Of a DNA stretch of 64,000 nt, positions 24,981 through 33,780 are shown one piece after another. Position numbers and translations under genes: made by a program. The first letter of the stretch is position 1, and the number at the start of each line of letters is the position of its first letter. Under the pieces are notes generated by a model. It saw only the letters and a list, made by a program, of their open reading frames with translations, had not been told where the DNA came from and did not search any database. The DNA is from Treponema sp. (lineage in GTDB: Bacteria > Spirochaetota > Spirochaetia > Treponematales > Breznakiellaceae), in assembly GCA_031274285.1 (NCBI GenBank), contig JAISQJ010000162.1:1-64000 (forward strand). Reading direction: 5' to 3'.

Positions 24981-25466
24981 TTAGAAAATCGAGGAAACCG
25001 CGGCGATCACGGCGACGCCGATACCGATGGGAATAAAGGCCAGGTAAACAATCGCCATAATCCCGCTGAATTTCCACAGGGACTTGTTGCTCTTAAACGC
25101 GTCTTCCAGGTCTTTTTCCGCGCCGCTGGCCAGGTAGTTCCGTATCTTCAGCCCAAACCCATGGGTAAAACGGGCGGGAAAAAAGGCCAAGGCCCCCAGG
25201 ACCACATAGATAAGGCCCATAAAGGTTGAAACCGCGGCCAATCCGATCCCCGCATCAGCGCCGCCGGTGGCCAGCAGGGCAATTGTCATAATAAGGCCCG
25301 AGCCAACAAGGAAGATCGCTCCAATATAGCCCAGGACGCCGATGAAACGGAGCCAGGGAGAGGCTTCCTTAAGGTAACGGATCATGAGCGCCGTTAAAAT
25401 CCCCTGGGGGGCGGCTTCCTCCGCCGCGGCCTGTGTTTCCGGACTTTGCCAAGGATTATCAGACAT
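24981..25466 (-). CDS. DUF5362-like small membrane protein
   Basis: 161 residues from the ATG at 25,466, preceded by AAGGAGG. A polar, glutamine/alanine-rich N-terminus (about 40 residues) is followed by three to four membrane helices with F-I-G-V-L-G-Y-I-G-A-I-F and a final V-Y-L-A-F-I-P-I-G-I. First gene of the eight-gene cluster, divergent from the MFS gene at 25,572, so the promoter should lie in the ~105-base gap between them. Confidence 0.7.
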   Translation of the reverse strand: MSDNPWQSPETQAAAEEAAPQGILTALMIRYLKEASPWLRFIGVLGYIGAIFLVGSGLIMTIALLATGGADAGIGLAAVSTFMGLIYVVLGALAFFPARFTHGFGLKIRNYLASGAEKDLEDAFKSNKSLWKFSGIMAIVYLAFIPIGIGVAVIAAVSSIF

Positions 25467-25571
25467 GATGGCCTCCTTAATCATCCGAGCATACTATGGA
25501 TAGAGCCCAAGGGACCAGCCTTAAACCTCAGCTTGCCCTTTTTCCCTATTCGCAATACGCTCCCAGAATCC

Positions 25572-26777
25572 ATGGGCCCAAAAAAACCGGCGAGTCAGCC
25601 AGGACCTTACCGTTCTATCATCCCCGCGTTCATGGCCAACTATGCGGTCCTGGGGGTCATTTCCCCCTTTCTCCCCATCCTGATACGGACCCTGGGCTAC
25701 AGCCCCTCCATGGTGGGCCTGCTCATGGGAATCTACGAGGGAGCGGGAATCGTGGGACCCTTTGTCCTGGGTTTCCTGGTGGATCGCTGGGGCCGCTACA
25801 AGCCGGGACTCCTCATCTCTGTGCTGCTCATGCTGCTGCCGGCCCTGCCCCTGGCCCTTATCCACCGGCCCCTGCCCAGCGCCCTCCTCCTCTGCGTCCT
25901 GGCCGTGGGCGTCAAGTCCGGCCTTCCCCTGATGGAGGCCATGACCACCATCGTGGTGGGGAAGGAGGGCAACTACGGCAAGATCCGGTCCTTCGGTTCG
26001 GTGGGCTTTATCCTTTCGGTCCTCTTTCTCCAGTGGTTCCCCTACCTGCCCAGGAACAGCGCCCTTAACATCGGTATCTGGATCGCCATCCTCTCCTCCA
26101 TTGCCCTGGTGATGATGTGCCTTGTGCCGGCCCGCTTTACCGCCCTGCGCCAGGACGCCGCTCCCAGGCCGGCTACGGCGCCGCTCAGGATATGGACTCC
26201 CTTCTTTACCCTGGGGCTCCTCATGATCGCCCTGACCCGCATCGCCATGGCCCCGGTGGCTTCGTTTATCTCCCTCTACGTGGTGGAATATATCAAGTGG
26301 GACGCGGTGGGCATGATCTGGGCCATTGCGGCGGCCGCGGAAACGCCGCTGATCTTTTTCTCCCGGCGGATCATCCGGTATTTCAAGAGCCCCCTAAAGG
26401 TCATCTTTCTTACCTGCTTCGCCCTAATTTTGCGGCTCCTTATCTATGCCCTGTTCCCCTACCCTCCCGCCATTGTGGCGGCCCAACTGCTCCACTCCCT
26501 CTGCTACGGCCTGTTCCACTCCGCGGCGGTGGCCTTTATCAGCGCCAACATCCCCCCCGAACGCCGGGCCCTGGGGATGACCATCTACCTTTCCCTGGGT
26601 ACCGGGTTTCCCACCTTCCTGGGGAATATCCTGGGGGGCTTCATCGTCGAGTACCTCGGCTACCGGGCCCTCTTCGGGAGCTACACGATTTTCTCCCTCC
26701 TGGCCATGGGGGTCTACCTCGTCATCCGCGGGGCGGGGCGCACAAGAACCGGGTATCGTGCTATACTACCACCATGA
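25572..26777 (+). CDS. MFS transporter
   Basis: 401 residues from the ATG at 25,572; upstream in-frame codons overlap the divergent gene and look non-coding. Twelve membrane segments are evident, with the MFS loop motif G-F-L-V-D-R-W-G-R-Y-K-P between helices 2 and 3. The sequence (Y-R-S-I-I-P-A-F-M-A-N-Y-A-V-L-G, later F-S-R-R-I-I-R-Y) is like the LacY/PP1446-type MFS_1 group. Substrate unknown. It overlaps the nfeD gene by ATGA and may be in the same transcript. Confidence 0.85.
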   Translation: MGPKKPASQPGPYRSIIPAFMANYAVLGVISPFLPILIRTLGYSPSMVGLLMGIYEGAGIVGPFVLGFLVDRWGRYKPGLLISVLLMLLPALPLALIHRPLPSALLLCVLAVGVKSGLPLMEAMTTIVVGKEGNYGKIRSFGSVGFILSVLFLQWFPYLPRNSALNIGIWIAILSSIALVMMCLVPARFTALRQDAAPRPATAPLRIWTPFFTLGLLMIALTRIAMAPVASFISLYVVEYIKWDAVGMIWAIAAAAETPLIFFSRRIIRYFKSPLKVIFLTCFALILRLLIYALFPYPPAIVAAQLLHSLCYGLFHSAAVAFISANIPPERRALGMTIYLSLGTGFPTFLGNILGGFIVEYLGYRALFGSYTIFSLLAMGVYLVIRGAGRTRTGYRAILPP

Positions 26778-28303
26778 AATTCCATCGCCTGTTTGGATTG
26801 TGCCTTTTCTTTGCCGCCGTCGCTTTCCCGCTCTTTTCCCAGGCCCCTGCGGAGGCGGGGGACGGCAAGACCGGCGCAGCCTGGATCATTCCCATCCGGG
26901 GTGATATTGAGCCTTCCCTGGCGGCCTTTGTGCGGCGGGAGGGGGGCAAGGCCCAGGCCCAGGGGGCCCGGTACATCATCTTTGAGATTGATACCTTCGG
27001 CGGCCGGGTGGATTCCGCCCTGCAGATCACCTCCTTCATTACGTCCATCAAGAACGCCCGGACCATCGCCTGGGTGAATTCCGGCGGGGATTCCATGGGG
27101 GTAAGCTGGTCCGCCGGGGCCCTGATTGCCCTGGCCTGCCAGGATATTTATATGGCCGCCGGAACCTCCCTGGGGGCGGCGGCGCCGGTAACCATCGGGG
27201 CGGACGGTCAGTCCGAGGGAACCGGGGAGAAAACCGTGGCCGCGGTGCGGTCCCAGATTGCGGCCCTGGCGGAGCGGAACAAGCATCCGGTGGAACTGGC
27301 CAGGGCCATGGTGGACTACGATGTGGAAATTTGGGAAGTCCTGGTGGAGGGAGAACTGAAGGTCCTTTCCCTGCAGGAACTGGAACTGATGGAAAAAGAC
27401 GCCCAGACCGGGGGGCCCGAGCCGCAGCGCCGGGGGGTAATTTCCCCCAAGGGGAAACTCCTCTCCCTGACCAGCGGGGAGGCCGTCCGTTACGGCCTGG
27501 CCAGGGGCCTGGCGGACGACCGGGAAAGCCTGCTGGCGGCAATCGGGGCGCCCTCTCCGGCGGTGGAAAGCGTCCCCGGCGCCGCGGATGAGATCGTCTC
27601 GATCCTCACCTCCGCTCCGGTCCAGGCCCTGCTCATCATCCTGGGCCTGGTGATGATCTTCCTCGAAATCAACAGCCCCGGCTTCGGAATTCCCGGCGTC
27701 ACGGCGATCATCGCCTTTGTCACGGTCTTTGGATCCGGGGCCATGCTGGGCAGGGTGGGTTCCCTGGAGATCGTCCTCTTTCTCCTGGGTCTGGGCCTCC
27801 TGGTGGTGGAGATCTTTGTGACCCCGGGATTCGGCTTCATGGGTATTTCGGGCTTTATCCTCATCGGCCTTTCCCTGATGTTATCCATGCAGGACTTTGT
27901 GATCCCCCGCTTCGACTGGGAATGGACCATGATGGGGAGGAACGCCCTGGTGGTCTTTACCGGCCTCCTGGCGGCCGTCACCGGCATCGCCGTCATTGTG
28001 CTGCTGGGGCCCAAAATCCGGCTCTTTAACCGGCTTACCCTGCAGACCCGGCTTACCGGAACCGCCGCCGGCCCCCTCCAGCCGGGGGACCAGGGGAACG
28101 CGCCGGAGGCGGCAGGAGCGGAAAGCTACCAATCCCTGGTGGGGAAAACCGGCGTGGCCGCCACCACCCTGCACCCGGTGGGGAGGGTGGAGATCGACGG
28201 GGAAGTGTACGAAGCCCAGGCGGAGGGCCTTTTTGCGGAGCCCGGCCGGGGGGTCAGGGTTATCCGGGTCAGGGGTAACAACATTACGGTGCGGCTTGTG
28301 TAA
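26774..28303 (+). CDS. nfeD: NfeD-type membrane-bound serine protease
   Basis: 509 residues. Signal sequence (1-22), then a ClpP-class protease domain (about 35-230): I-P-I-R-G-D-I, E-I-D-T-F-G-G-R-V-D, and the nucleophile serine in W-S-A-G-A. Four to five membrane segments (about 275-410) precede a C-terminal OB-fold NfeD domain (L-V-G-K-T-G-V-A, G-R-V-E-I-D-G-E-V-Y). Family members partner with flotillin/stomatin-like proteins, exactly the next gene here, in membrane quality control. It starts at an ATGA overlap with the MFS gene. Confidence 0.93.
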   Translation: MKFHRLFGLCLFFAAVAFPLFSQAPAEAGDGKTGAAWIIPIRGDIEPSLAAFVRREGGKAQAQGARYIIFEIDTFGGRVDSALQITSFITSIKNARTIAWVNSGGDSMGVSWSAGALIALACQDIYMAAGTSLGAAAPVTIGADGQSEGTGEKTVAAVRSQIAALAERNKHPVELARAMVDYDVEIWEVLVEGELKVLSLQELELMEKDAQTGGPEPQRRGVISPKGKLLSLTSGEAVRYGLARGLADDRESLLAAIGAPSPAVESVPGAADEIVSILTSAPVQALLIILGLVMIFLEINSPGFGIPGVTAIIAFVTVFGSGAMLGRVGSLEIVLFLLGLGLLVVEIFVTPGFGFMGISGFILIGLSLMLSMQDFVIPRFDWEWTMMGRNALVVFTGLLAAVTGIAVIVLLGPKIRLFNRLTLQTRLTGTAAGPLQPGDQGNAPEAAGAESYQSLVGKTGVAATTLHPVGRVEIDGEVYEAQAEGLFAEPGRGVRVIRVRGNNITVRLV

Positions 28304-28336
28304 TTTCAAGCGGAAAATATTTTTATAGGAGTGTTT

Positions 28337-29320
28337 ATGCCATACCTTATTATCTTAATCGCCGCGGGCCTTATCGCCCTGGGGTTCCTGATTCTCTTTT
28401 TCCGGTTCTTCGGTCTCTGGTTCCGGGCCTTCCTGTCCGGGGCCTCGGTGGGGATGGGGAAGCTCATCGGCATGTGGCTGCGGCACGTGAACGCCGCGGC
28501 TATCGTGGATTCCCGGATTATGCTCTCCAAGGCGGGGATCGATGTGGAAAGCGATATGCTGGAAACCCACTTCCTGGCCAGGGGGGATGTGATAAAGGTA
28601 AGCCGCGCCCTGGTGGCGGCCAACAAGGCCAATATTCCCCTGCCCTTCCAGCGGGCCGCGGCCATAGACCTGGCGGGCCGGGATGTGCTGGAGGCGGTGC
28701 GGACCAGCGTGAACCCCAAGGTCATCGACTGCCCCGATACGACCAAGGGCAAGCATACCATCGATGCGGTGGCCAAGGACGGTATCCAGCTTCAGGTAAA
28801 GGCCCGGGTCACGGTGCGGGCCAACATTGAACGGCTGGTGGGGGGCGCCACGGAGGAGACCATCATCGCCCGGGTGGGAGAGGGAATCGTTACCACCATC
28901 GGTTCTTCGGAGTCCTACAAGTCGGTGTTGGAAAATCCCGACACCATTTCCAAGCGGGTGCTGGACAAGGGCCTGGACGCGGGGACCGCCTTCGAGATTC
29001 TCTCGATTGACATCGCCGACATCGACGTGGGGGCCAACGTGGGGGCCAAACTCCAGGCCGACCAGGCTGAGGCGGACAAGCGGCGCTTCCAGGCGGAGGC
29101 GGAAAAACGCCGGGCCGCGGCCCAGGCCCGGGAGCAGGAGATGATAGCCCTGGTCCAGGAAAACCGGGCCAAGGTGGTGCTGGCGGAGGCGGAGATTCCC
29201 CTGGCCATCGCCGAAGCCTTTAAGAACGGCCACCTGGGGGTCATGGATTATTACCGGCTCAAGAATATCCAGGCCGATACGGAGATGCGTTCCTCCATCG
29301 GGACGCCGGGCGAGAAATGA
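28337..29320 (+). CDS. floA: Flotillin-like protein FloA
   Basis: 327 residues. The ATG at 28,337 follows AGGAG; a GTG two codons earlier lies inside the ribosome site. An N-terminal membrane hairpin (residues 4-27), the [10 protein letters not shown] stretch and a long SPFH-type region match FloA/YqfA closely ([12 protein letters not shown], then [12 protein letters not shown]), followed by a coiled coil rich in A-E-A-E-K-R-R. FloA organises membrane microdomains. It sits between nfeD and a short anchored protein. Confidence 0.95.
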   Translation: MPYLIILIAAGLIALGFLILFFRFFGLWFRAFLSGASVGMGKLIGMWLRHVNAAAIVDSRIMLSKAGIDVESDMLETHFLARGDVIKVSRALVAANKANIPLPFQRAAAIDLAGRDVLEAVRTSVNPKVIDCPDTTKGKHTIDAVAKDGIQLQVKARVTVRANIERLVGGATEETIIARVGEGIVTTIGSSESYKSVLENPDTISKRVLDKGLDAGTAFEILSIDIADIDVGANVGAKLQADQAEADKRRFQAEAEKRRAAAQAREQEMIALVQENRAKVVLAEAEIPLAIAEAFKNGHLGVMDYYRLKNIQADTEMRSSIGTPGEK

Positions 29321-29940
29321 GGAACCTGCTAAACTTCATCTTTTCAAACCTCGTGCCCATCCTGGTGGTAACTTCCGTGGCCATCAGGATCATCGTGGGC
29401 ATGAGGAATTCCGCCCGCAAGAAGCCGCAGGCCGATGATCTGGGGGAACAGGAGGACCGGGAGGAGGAATACACCGATGTGTGGACCAGGCTGAAACCGG
29501 ATGATGAAGAGGACCGGCAGGCCTACGGTTCCGGCGAAGACAGAGCCCGGCCCCTCCTCTCCCCTGCCGGCGGAATGTCCCTGCCCCCGGTAAGAAGGGC
29601 CCCGGAGCCCGAAACGATCATCCGGCCCGCGAACTTCAGGCTCAGTGAGCCCGCCTTCGGCGAGCCCGCCCTTGGTGAGCCCAGCTTTGGCGGGTCAGCC
29701 TTTAGTGAGCCCGCAGGCGGTGAGCCCCCCTTTGGGGAAGCCTCCGCCGGGGAAGCCCTGTCCGGGGCCTCTCCCGCCGTGGGAGGGCCTTCCGCCGGAG
29801 AGCTCCCCCATCAGCCCCCCCACGGGGAGGCTCCCGCGAGCAGGGCCGCGGCCTTCTTCCGCCGTACCGGCCGCCTCTCCCCCCTGCGGCAGGCGGTGAT
29901 TTTCTCTGAAATTCTGGGAAAGCCTAAGGCCTTCGAGTAG
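29317..29940 (+). CDS. Single-pass membrane protein with pentapeptide-like linker repeats
   Basis: 207 residues, overlapping floA by 4 bases. One membrane helix (about 10-28), an acidic stretch (residues 40-70), then a low-complexity linker of eight five-residue units based on G-E-P-x-F (about residues 109-148; the DNA repeats every 15 bases at 29,644-29,760). It ends in a basic, conserved-looking segment [17 protein letters not shown]. Position suggests a third partner of the NfeD-FloA pair. Family not recognised. Confidence 0.7.
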   Translation: MRNLLNFIFSNLVPILVVTSVAIRIIVGMRNSARKKPQADDLGEQEDREEEYTDVWTRLKPDDEEDRQAYGSGEDRARPLLSPAGGMSLPPVRRAPEPETIIRPANFRLSEPAFGEPALGEPSFGGSAFSEPAGGEPPFGEASAGEALSGASPAVGGPSAGELPHQPPHGEAPASRAAAFFRRTGRLSPLRQAVIFSEILGKPKAFE

Positions 29941-30558
29941 CTAAAATTTGTAGCCCGCGGCCAGCCTTATTGCCGGTCCATGTCCAAGTCCCATAGTTAC
30001 CTGGGGACTCTCGCCGGCAAGTTCCTTTTCCAATTTGTTTCGTAGCCGCAGACCGTAGAGGAGCTCGGCCCGGAAATAAGTCTTCTCGGTGACATCAATA
30101 TCCATACCGGCGCCGAATTTGAACCACAGGGCGCTGAAATACTCGGTGGCATCTGTATAGTTGAGCCTGGACCCGTCTATAAAGGAAAGGGTGACCTGGT
30201 AATCAATACCCATGAGGGGGAAAAGGGTAACGCGCCCCAGGTCAAAGGGGAATTTGCCCAGCAGACCGATGTTTAAGGCATTGAACCTGCCCTTATCCTC
30301 CGAGTAAACCCGGCGGAGAGTCATTTTGGAAGTCCCGGCGTAATAGCTTATATCAAGTTCCGCAAAGGTGGCGTCGAGAAACCCATAGCTGCCGAAGCCG
30401 ACGGTGGAACGGGAATAATATTCCTGGCCTGCCCTATCGGCCTTGGCGAAGCCCAGATCCAATAAGGCGCCCACACCGGCGCTTAGTTGAAAGGCAGGAA
30501 TTTCCGCAAAGGCCGTGGTACTCACGGTCAGGGCCAGGGCCATTAATGCCTTTTTCAT
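29941..30558 (-). CDS. Outer-membrane beta-barrel protein
   Basis: 205 residues from ATG at 30,558, preceded by AAGGAG. Signal peptide with A-F-A cleavage near residue 18, then alternating amphipathic strands (for example L-D-I-S-Y-Y-A-G-T, F-R-A-E-L-L-Y-G-L-R-L) and a C-terminal A-A-G-Y-K-F, a terminal aromatic as used by barrel-assembly machinery. It resembles small opacity-type porin-like barrels. It is tail to tail with the preceding gene with no gap. Confidence 0.75.
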   Translation of the reverse strand: MKKALMALALTVSTTAFAEIPAFQLSAGVGALLDLGFAKADRAGQEYYSRSTVGFGSYGFLDATFAELDISYYAGTSKMTLRRVYSEDKGRFNALNIGLLGKFPFDLGRVTLFPLMGIDYQVTLSFIDGSRLNYTDATEYFSALWFKFGAGMDIDVTEKTYFRAELLYGLRLRNKLEKELAGESPQVTMGLGHGPAIRLAAGYKF

Positions 30559-30645
30559 GCGTCGCTCCTTTTTTGCGTTTTTTTCTGAACAGCCCAGAAA
30601 ATACCCCATAAACCGGGCATTTTGCAAGCCGACCGGTCCGGCACA

Positions 30646-32205
30646 TTATCCCATAGTCAGCATCCCCCCGCTGATATGCCATTCACGGCCCGTTAAGGCG
30701 GCCAGAAAGGCCTCGTCGTGGCTTACCAGCAGCAGGGCGCAGGGAACTTCCGCCAGGAGTTCTTCCAGCAGGCGGATGGAGCTGAGGTCCAGGTGGTTGG
30801 TGGGCTCGTCCATGATGATAATCGCGGGCTGGGAAAACACCCCCCGGGCGATAAGGAGCTTCCTGATTTCCCCGGGGCTGGGGAGCCGGGATTGGAGGAG
30901 CAGGCCGGGGTCTGAACCGAGGCGGGAGAAACGGGCCAGGATCTCCCCGCGGTCCTTTTCCGTTTCCTCCCTCATGTTCTCCAGCGCCGCTTGGCCCTCC
31001 CCGGCGCTTATTTCCTGGGGGATATACAGGAGGCGGGAGGGAATCTGTTTTACGATATGCCGTACCAGGCTTGATTTGCCCGCCCCGTTGGGCCCGGTGA
31101 GGGCGATCCGGTCGCCGGGGCGGATGAGGAGTTCGGGAAAGGAAAGAAGGCGGCCCCCCGGGACCCCTTCCCCGCCCAGGAGGATGCTCCCCGCGGGGAT
31201 AAGGGCGATCCGGTCCATCTTCCCCCGCTCCGTTAATAGGGTCAGGCCCTGTTTCCGCGAAGGAGGGACGGCGGCGGCGGCCAGGGTTTTTTCCAAACCG
31301 GCCAGGCGGTTTTCCATACGTTTGTACTGATCCGCCCCGGCCCGGTCTTTGCCGGAAAGCCGGGCCAGGTTGATCTTGCCCCTGGCGTCGCTGTCCCCGG
31401 GCTTAAGGTTCTTTTTAGACAGGCGGTTTTTTGAACCCTCCACCACCCGCCGCCGGTCCTCCGCCGCCGCCGCCAGGCGGTCCCGCTCCCGGGTCAACAG
31501 AGCCCTTTGGCGGCGGCCTTCCCGGGCCTCCCGTTCCTCCTCGGCAAGCCCCCGGGAAATGCCGCCGGGCCGCAGCATCGCCCTTCCCCGCCGGATAAAA
31601 AGGCATTGGCCGCAAAGCCGGTCCAGCAGGGCGCGGTCATGGCTGACCAGCAAACCTATGCCGGAGTAGGATTCTAAGGCGGAACCAATCAGGGCCTTGG
31701 CCTCCCGGTCCAGATGGTTGGTCGGCTCATCGATGAGGAGCAGCTCCGGCTGCCGCCACAGGGCAATGCCCAACTGCAGCCGTTTGCGTTCCCCGTGACT
31801 CAGGCTTTCCCAGCGGTAGGGCCAATCGGCCTTAATGCCCAGCCGCGACATCAGACTGCCGCCGCCATCAAAGAAAAAATCTTCCCAGCCCTCGGGCACT
31901 TGGTCGGTACGCTGGGGGCAATACAGGCCCCGGGTCCCGGCGGCGGCAACGGAGGCGGCGCCGGACCCGGACCCGGCAGCGGCGGCAACGGCCCCGCCGG
32001 CGGGCCCGGACAGGGCGGCAGGGGAAATGTTCCCCGATTGGGGCTCCAGAATTCCCGCGGCCAGCATCAGGAAGGTCGACTTCCCCGCGCCGTTGTCCCC
32101 GGTAACGCCGGTCCAGTCATCGTGAAATTCCAGGCTCATATCCCGTAATACCGGTTCTATAGATTGGGGGTAGGAAAAATAAACGGAATTAAAACATAAA
32201 ACCAT
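30646..32205 (-). CDS. ABC-F family ATPase, candidate ribosome-protection protein
   Basis: 519 residues with two nucleotide-binding domains and no membrane segment. Domain 1 has Walker A G-D-N-G-A-G-K-S, signature L-S-H-G-E-R and Walker B L-L-I-D-E-P-T-N-H-L-D. Domain 2 has G-P-N-G-A-G-K-S, S-P-G-E-I-R and I-M-D-E-P-T-N-H-L-D. A basic linker (R-R-V-V-E-G-S-K-N-R-L-S-K-K-N-L-K) joins them, as in ABC-F proteins that act on the ribosome. An unusual Gly/Ala/Ser-rich insertion (about residues 63-92) lies between Walker A and the Q-loop of domain 1. A long structured leader precedes the gene (see 32,206-32,432), typical of drug-inducible members, and a MATE exporter lies directly upstream. Drug resistance is plausible but unproven. 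Confidence 0.85.
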   Translation of the reverse strand: MVLCFNSVYFSYPQSIEPVLRDMSLEFHDDWTGVTGDNGAGKSTFLMLAAGILEPQSGNISPAALSGPAGGAVAAAAGSGSGAASVAAAGTRGLYCPQRTDQVPEGWEDFFFDGGGSLMSRLGIKADWPYRWESLSHGERKRLQLGIALWRQPELLLIDEPTNHLDREAKALIGSALESYSGIGLLVSHDRALLDRLCGQCLFIRRGRAMLRPGGISRGLAEEEREAREGRRQRALLTRERDRLAAAAEDRRRVVEGSKNRLSKKNLKPGDSDARGKINLARLSGKDRAGADQYKRMENRLAGLEKTLAAAAVPPSRKQGLTLLTERGKMDRIALIPAGSILLGGEGVPGGRLLSFPELLIRPGDRIALTGPNGAGKSSLVRHIVKQIPSRLLYIPQEISAGEGQAALENMREETEKDRGEILARFSRLGSDPGLLLQSRLPSPGEIRKLLIARGVFSQPAIIIMDEPTNHLDLSSIRLLEELLAEVPCALLLVSHDEAFLAALTGREWHISGGMLTMG

Positions 32206-32210
32206 GGGGA

Positions 32211-32319
32211 CCCTCCGTATCGATACGGCGCCCCCGGTTAAAAAAGCTTAACTTTGGAATTTCAACCGGGAATAAATTAAAGAACAACAAAGAGGCCGCG
32301 CCGCCTTTGGTCTACCTCT
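32211..32319 (-). promoter_or_regulatory. Attenuator-like structured leader of the ABC-F gene
   Basis: Three hairpins in series precede the start codon at 32,205. The first (AGAGG 32,319-32,315 with CCTCT 32,295-32,291; alternatively CAAAGGC with GCCTCTTTG) is followed by a T-rich run and can act as a terminator. The second is a 7-bp stem (CCCGGTT 32,270-32,264 with AACCGGG 32,239-32,233). The third is the perfect palindrome CCGTATCGATACGG (32,215-32,228), which overlaps the ribosome site GGAGGG (32,216-32,211). Confidence 0.5.
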
Positions 32320-32324
32320 CTGTT

Positions 32325-32342
32325 TTATTCTCTGTTCATCAT
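32325..32342 (-). CDS. Candidate leader peptide (5 codons) of the ABC-F gene
   Basis: In the leader, ATG-ATG-AAC-AGA-GAA-TAA (M-M-N-R-E) follows a purine-rich stretch (GGAACGGGACCGGG) and lies just before an inverted repeat. Short leader peptides of this kind drive ribosome-stalling attenuation in known inducible ABC-F and Erm genes. Prediction only. Confidence 0.35.
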   Translation of the reverse strand: MMNRE

Positions 32343-32403
32343 CCCGGTCCCGTTCCTTTGGCTGATTGATTGCTTACCTGATCGATTAATGATCGATGAT
32401 TTC

Positions 32404-32432
32404 AGTATAACGTCCCCCGGATCTTTTGTCAA
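32404..32432 (-). promoter_or_regulatory. Promoter of the ABC-F gene
   Basis: Minus-strand TTGACA (32,432-32,427) and TATACT (32,409-32,404) are separated by exactly 17 bases. The -35 box abuts and overlaps the end of the MATE gene. The predicted transcript has an untranslated leader of about 190 bases. Confidence 0.75.
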
Positions 32433-33772
32433 CGGGCGGGCTGCAGGACCGAAGATTTCCTAAATTGATAAAACACGATAAATGATAATGATGTCACGAT
32501 CCACGAAACAGGATAGCTCCAAATCACCATCTTCAATGCCGGTTGAAAAGGAACAACAAATAAAATCCAAATAATTCTACAGGCGCAGGTGCCCAGCAGG
32601 GTCAGTATCATAGGCATAAAAGTTTCACCGGTCCCGCGGATCGCCCCGGATAGTACCTCCCCCCCTATATAAATAAAATAAAGCGGAGCTAAAAACCGCA
32701 TAAGGAAGCTGATAAGGCTAATGACTTCATCGTCATTTACAAACAACCGGCCCAGCGGCCCGCAGCCAAAGTATAGCACCGCGCTAATGGCGCAGACACA
32801 GACCAGGGACATGCCGATGCAGACACGCACCCCCTTCCCCGCCCTGGCATAAAGCCGGGCCCCGAAATTTTGGGCTACAAAGGTGGAAAGGGCGGCCCCC
32901 AGGGAATCTACGGTGAGCCAGATCAGAAAATCAAGTTTTCCACAGACCGCCCAGGCCGCAATAACATTGGTACCAAAGGCGTTGATCCTGGACTGGATCA
33001 TCATGTTGGCCACCGGATACAGGGAGGACTGAATACCCACGGGCAGGCCCAAGAGAAAAATCTTTTGTAGTACGGGACTGCGGAATCTAATATCCCGCCA
33101 CCTTATCCGGCAGGGCAGCCTGGTACTTAGCAGCGTTCCCATCACCAGTACCGCGCTGAGAAGCTGGGAAAGCACGGTGGCGAAGGCGGCTCCCGCCGCA
33201 TGCCAGCGAAAGACCCCCACGAATACTAGATCCAGAACTACGTTGACAGTGCTGGCGGCGATCAAAAAATAAAAAGGCGTTTTAGAATTCCCTACGGCCC
33301 GCAAGATACCCGCACCGATGTTATAAGTCATGGATACGGCCATACCCGCAAAGTATATTCTCGCGTAAGATAATGTATAGTTATAAATATCCCCCGGAAC
33401 TCGCAATAAATACAGACAAACCGGGGACAACAAAATACCGGCTATCGACAATAGTAAACCGCCGGTAAAGGCGAATGCGACCGCTGTATGTACCGCCATG
33501 GTCAGTTTTTCGTTGTCCTTTGCGCCCAAATATTGGGAGATGATAATAGTTGCCCCCGTGGAAAGCCCAATGAAAAAATTAACCGGAAGCTTTGTCAGGT
33601 TGTATATGGCGTCAATAGACGCCAGCGCGTCTTTTCCCGCAAAGCGGCCGATGATAACGGCGTCCGCGGTGGTATAAAGCTGCTGTAACAAGCTCCCGGC
33701 AAGAATCGGAAAAAAAAAGAATATCAGCCTTTTCCAAATATTCCCCTCGGTCAGATCATATTGGCTTTCCAT
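32429..33772 (-). CDS. MATE-family exporter
   Basis: 447 residues with twelve membrane segments in two homologous halves, and the NorM/DinF-like N-terminus (I-W-K-R-L-I-F-F-F-F-P-I-L, L-L-Q-Q-L-Y-T-T-A-D-A-V-I-I-G-R). MATE proteins expel cationic drugs or metabolites using a sodium or proton gradient. It begins 8 bases after the fused ABC ATPase gene, so it is the last gene of the importer operon 38,748-32,429. A function tied to the importer substrate or simple co-location are both possible. Confidence 0.9.
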   Translation of the reverse strand: MESQYDLTEGNIWKRLIFFFFPILAGSLLQQLYTTADAVIIGRFAGKDALASIDAIYNLTKLPVNFFIGLSTGATIIISQYLGAKDNEKLTMAVHTAVAFAFTGGLLLSIAGILLSPVCLYLLRVPGDIYNYTLSYARIYFAGMAVSMTYNIGAGILRAVGNSKTPFYFLIAASTVNVVLDLVFVGVFRWHAAGAAFATVLSQLLSAVLVMGTLLSTRLPCRIRWRDIRFRSPVLQKIFLLGLPVGIQSSLYPVANMMIQSRINAFGTNVIAAWAVCGKLDFLIWLTVDSLGAALSTFVAQNFGARLYARAGKGVRVCIGMSLVCVCAISAVLYFGCGPLGRLFVNDDEVISLISFLMRFLAPLYFIYIGGEVLSGAIRGTGETFMPMILTLLGTCACRIIWILFVVPFQPALKMVIWSYPVSWIVTSLSFIVFYQFRKSSVLQPAR

Positions 33773-33780
33773 AAACCCTA

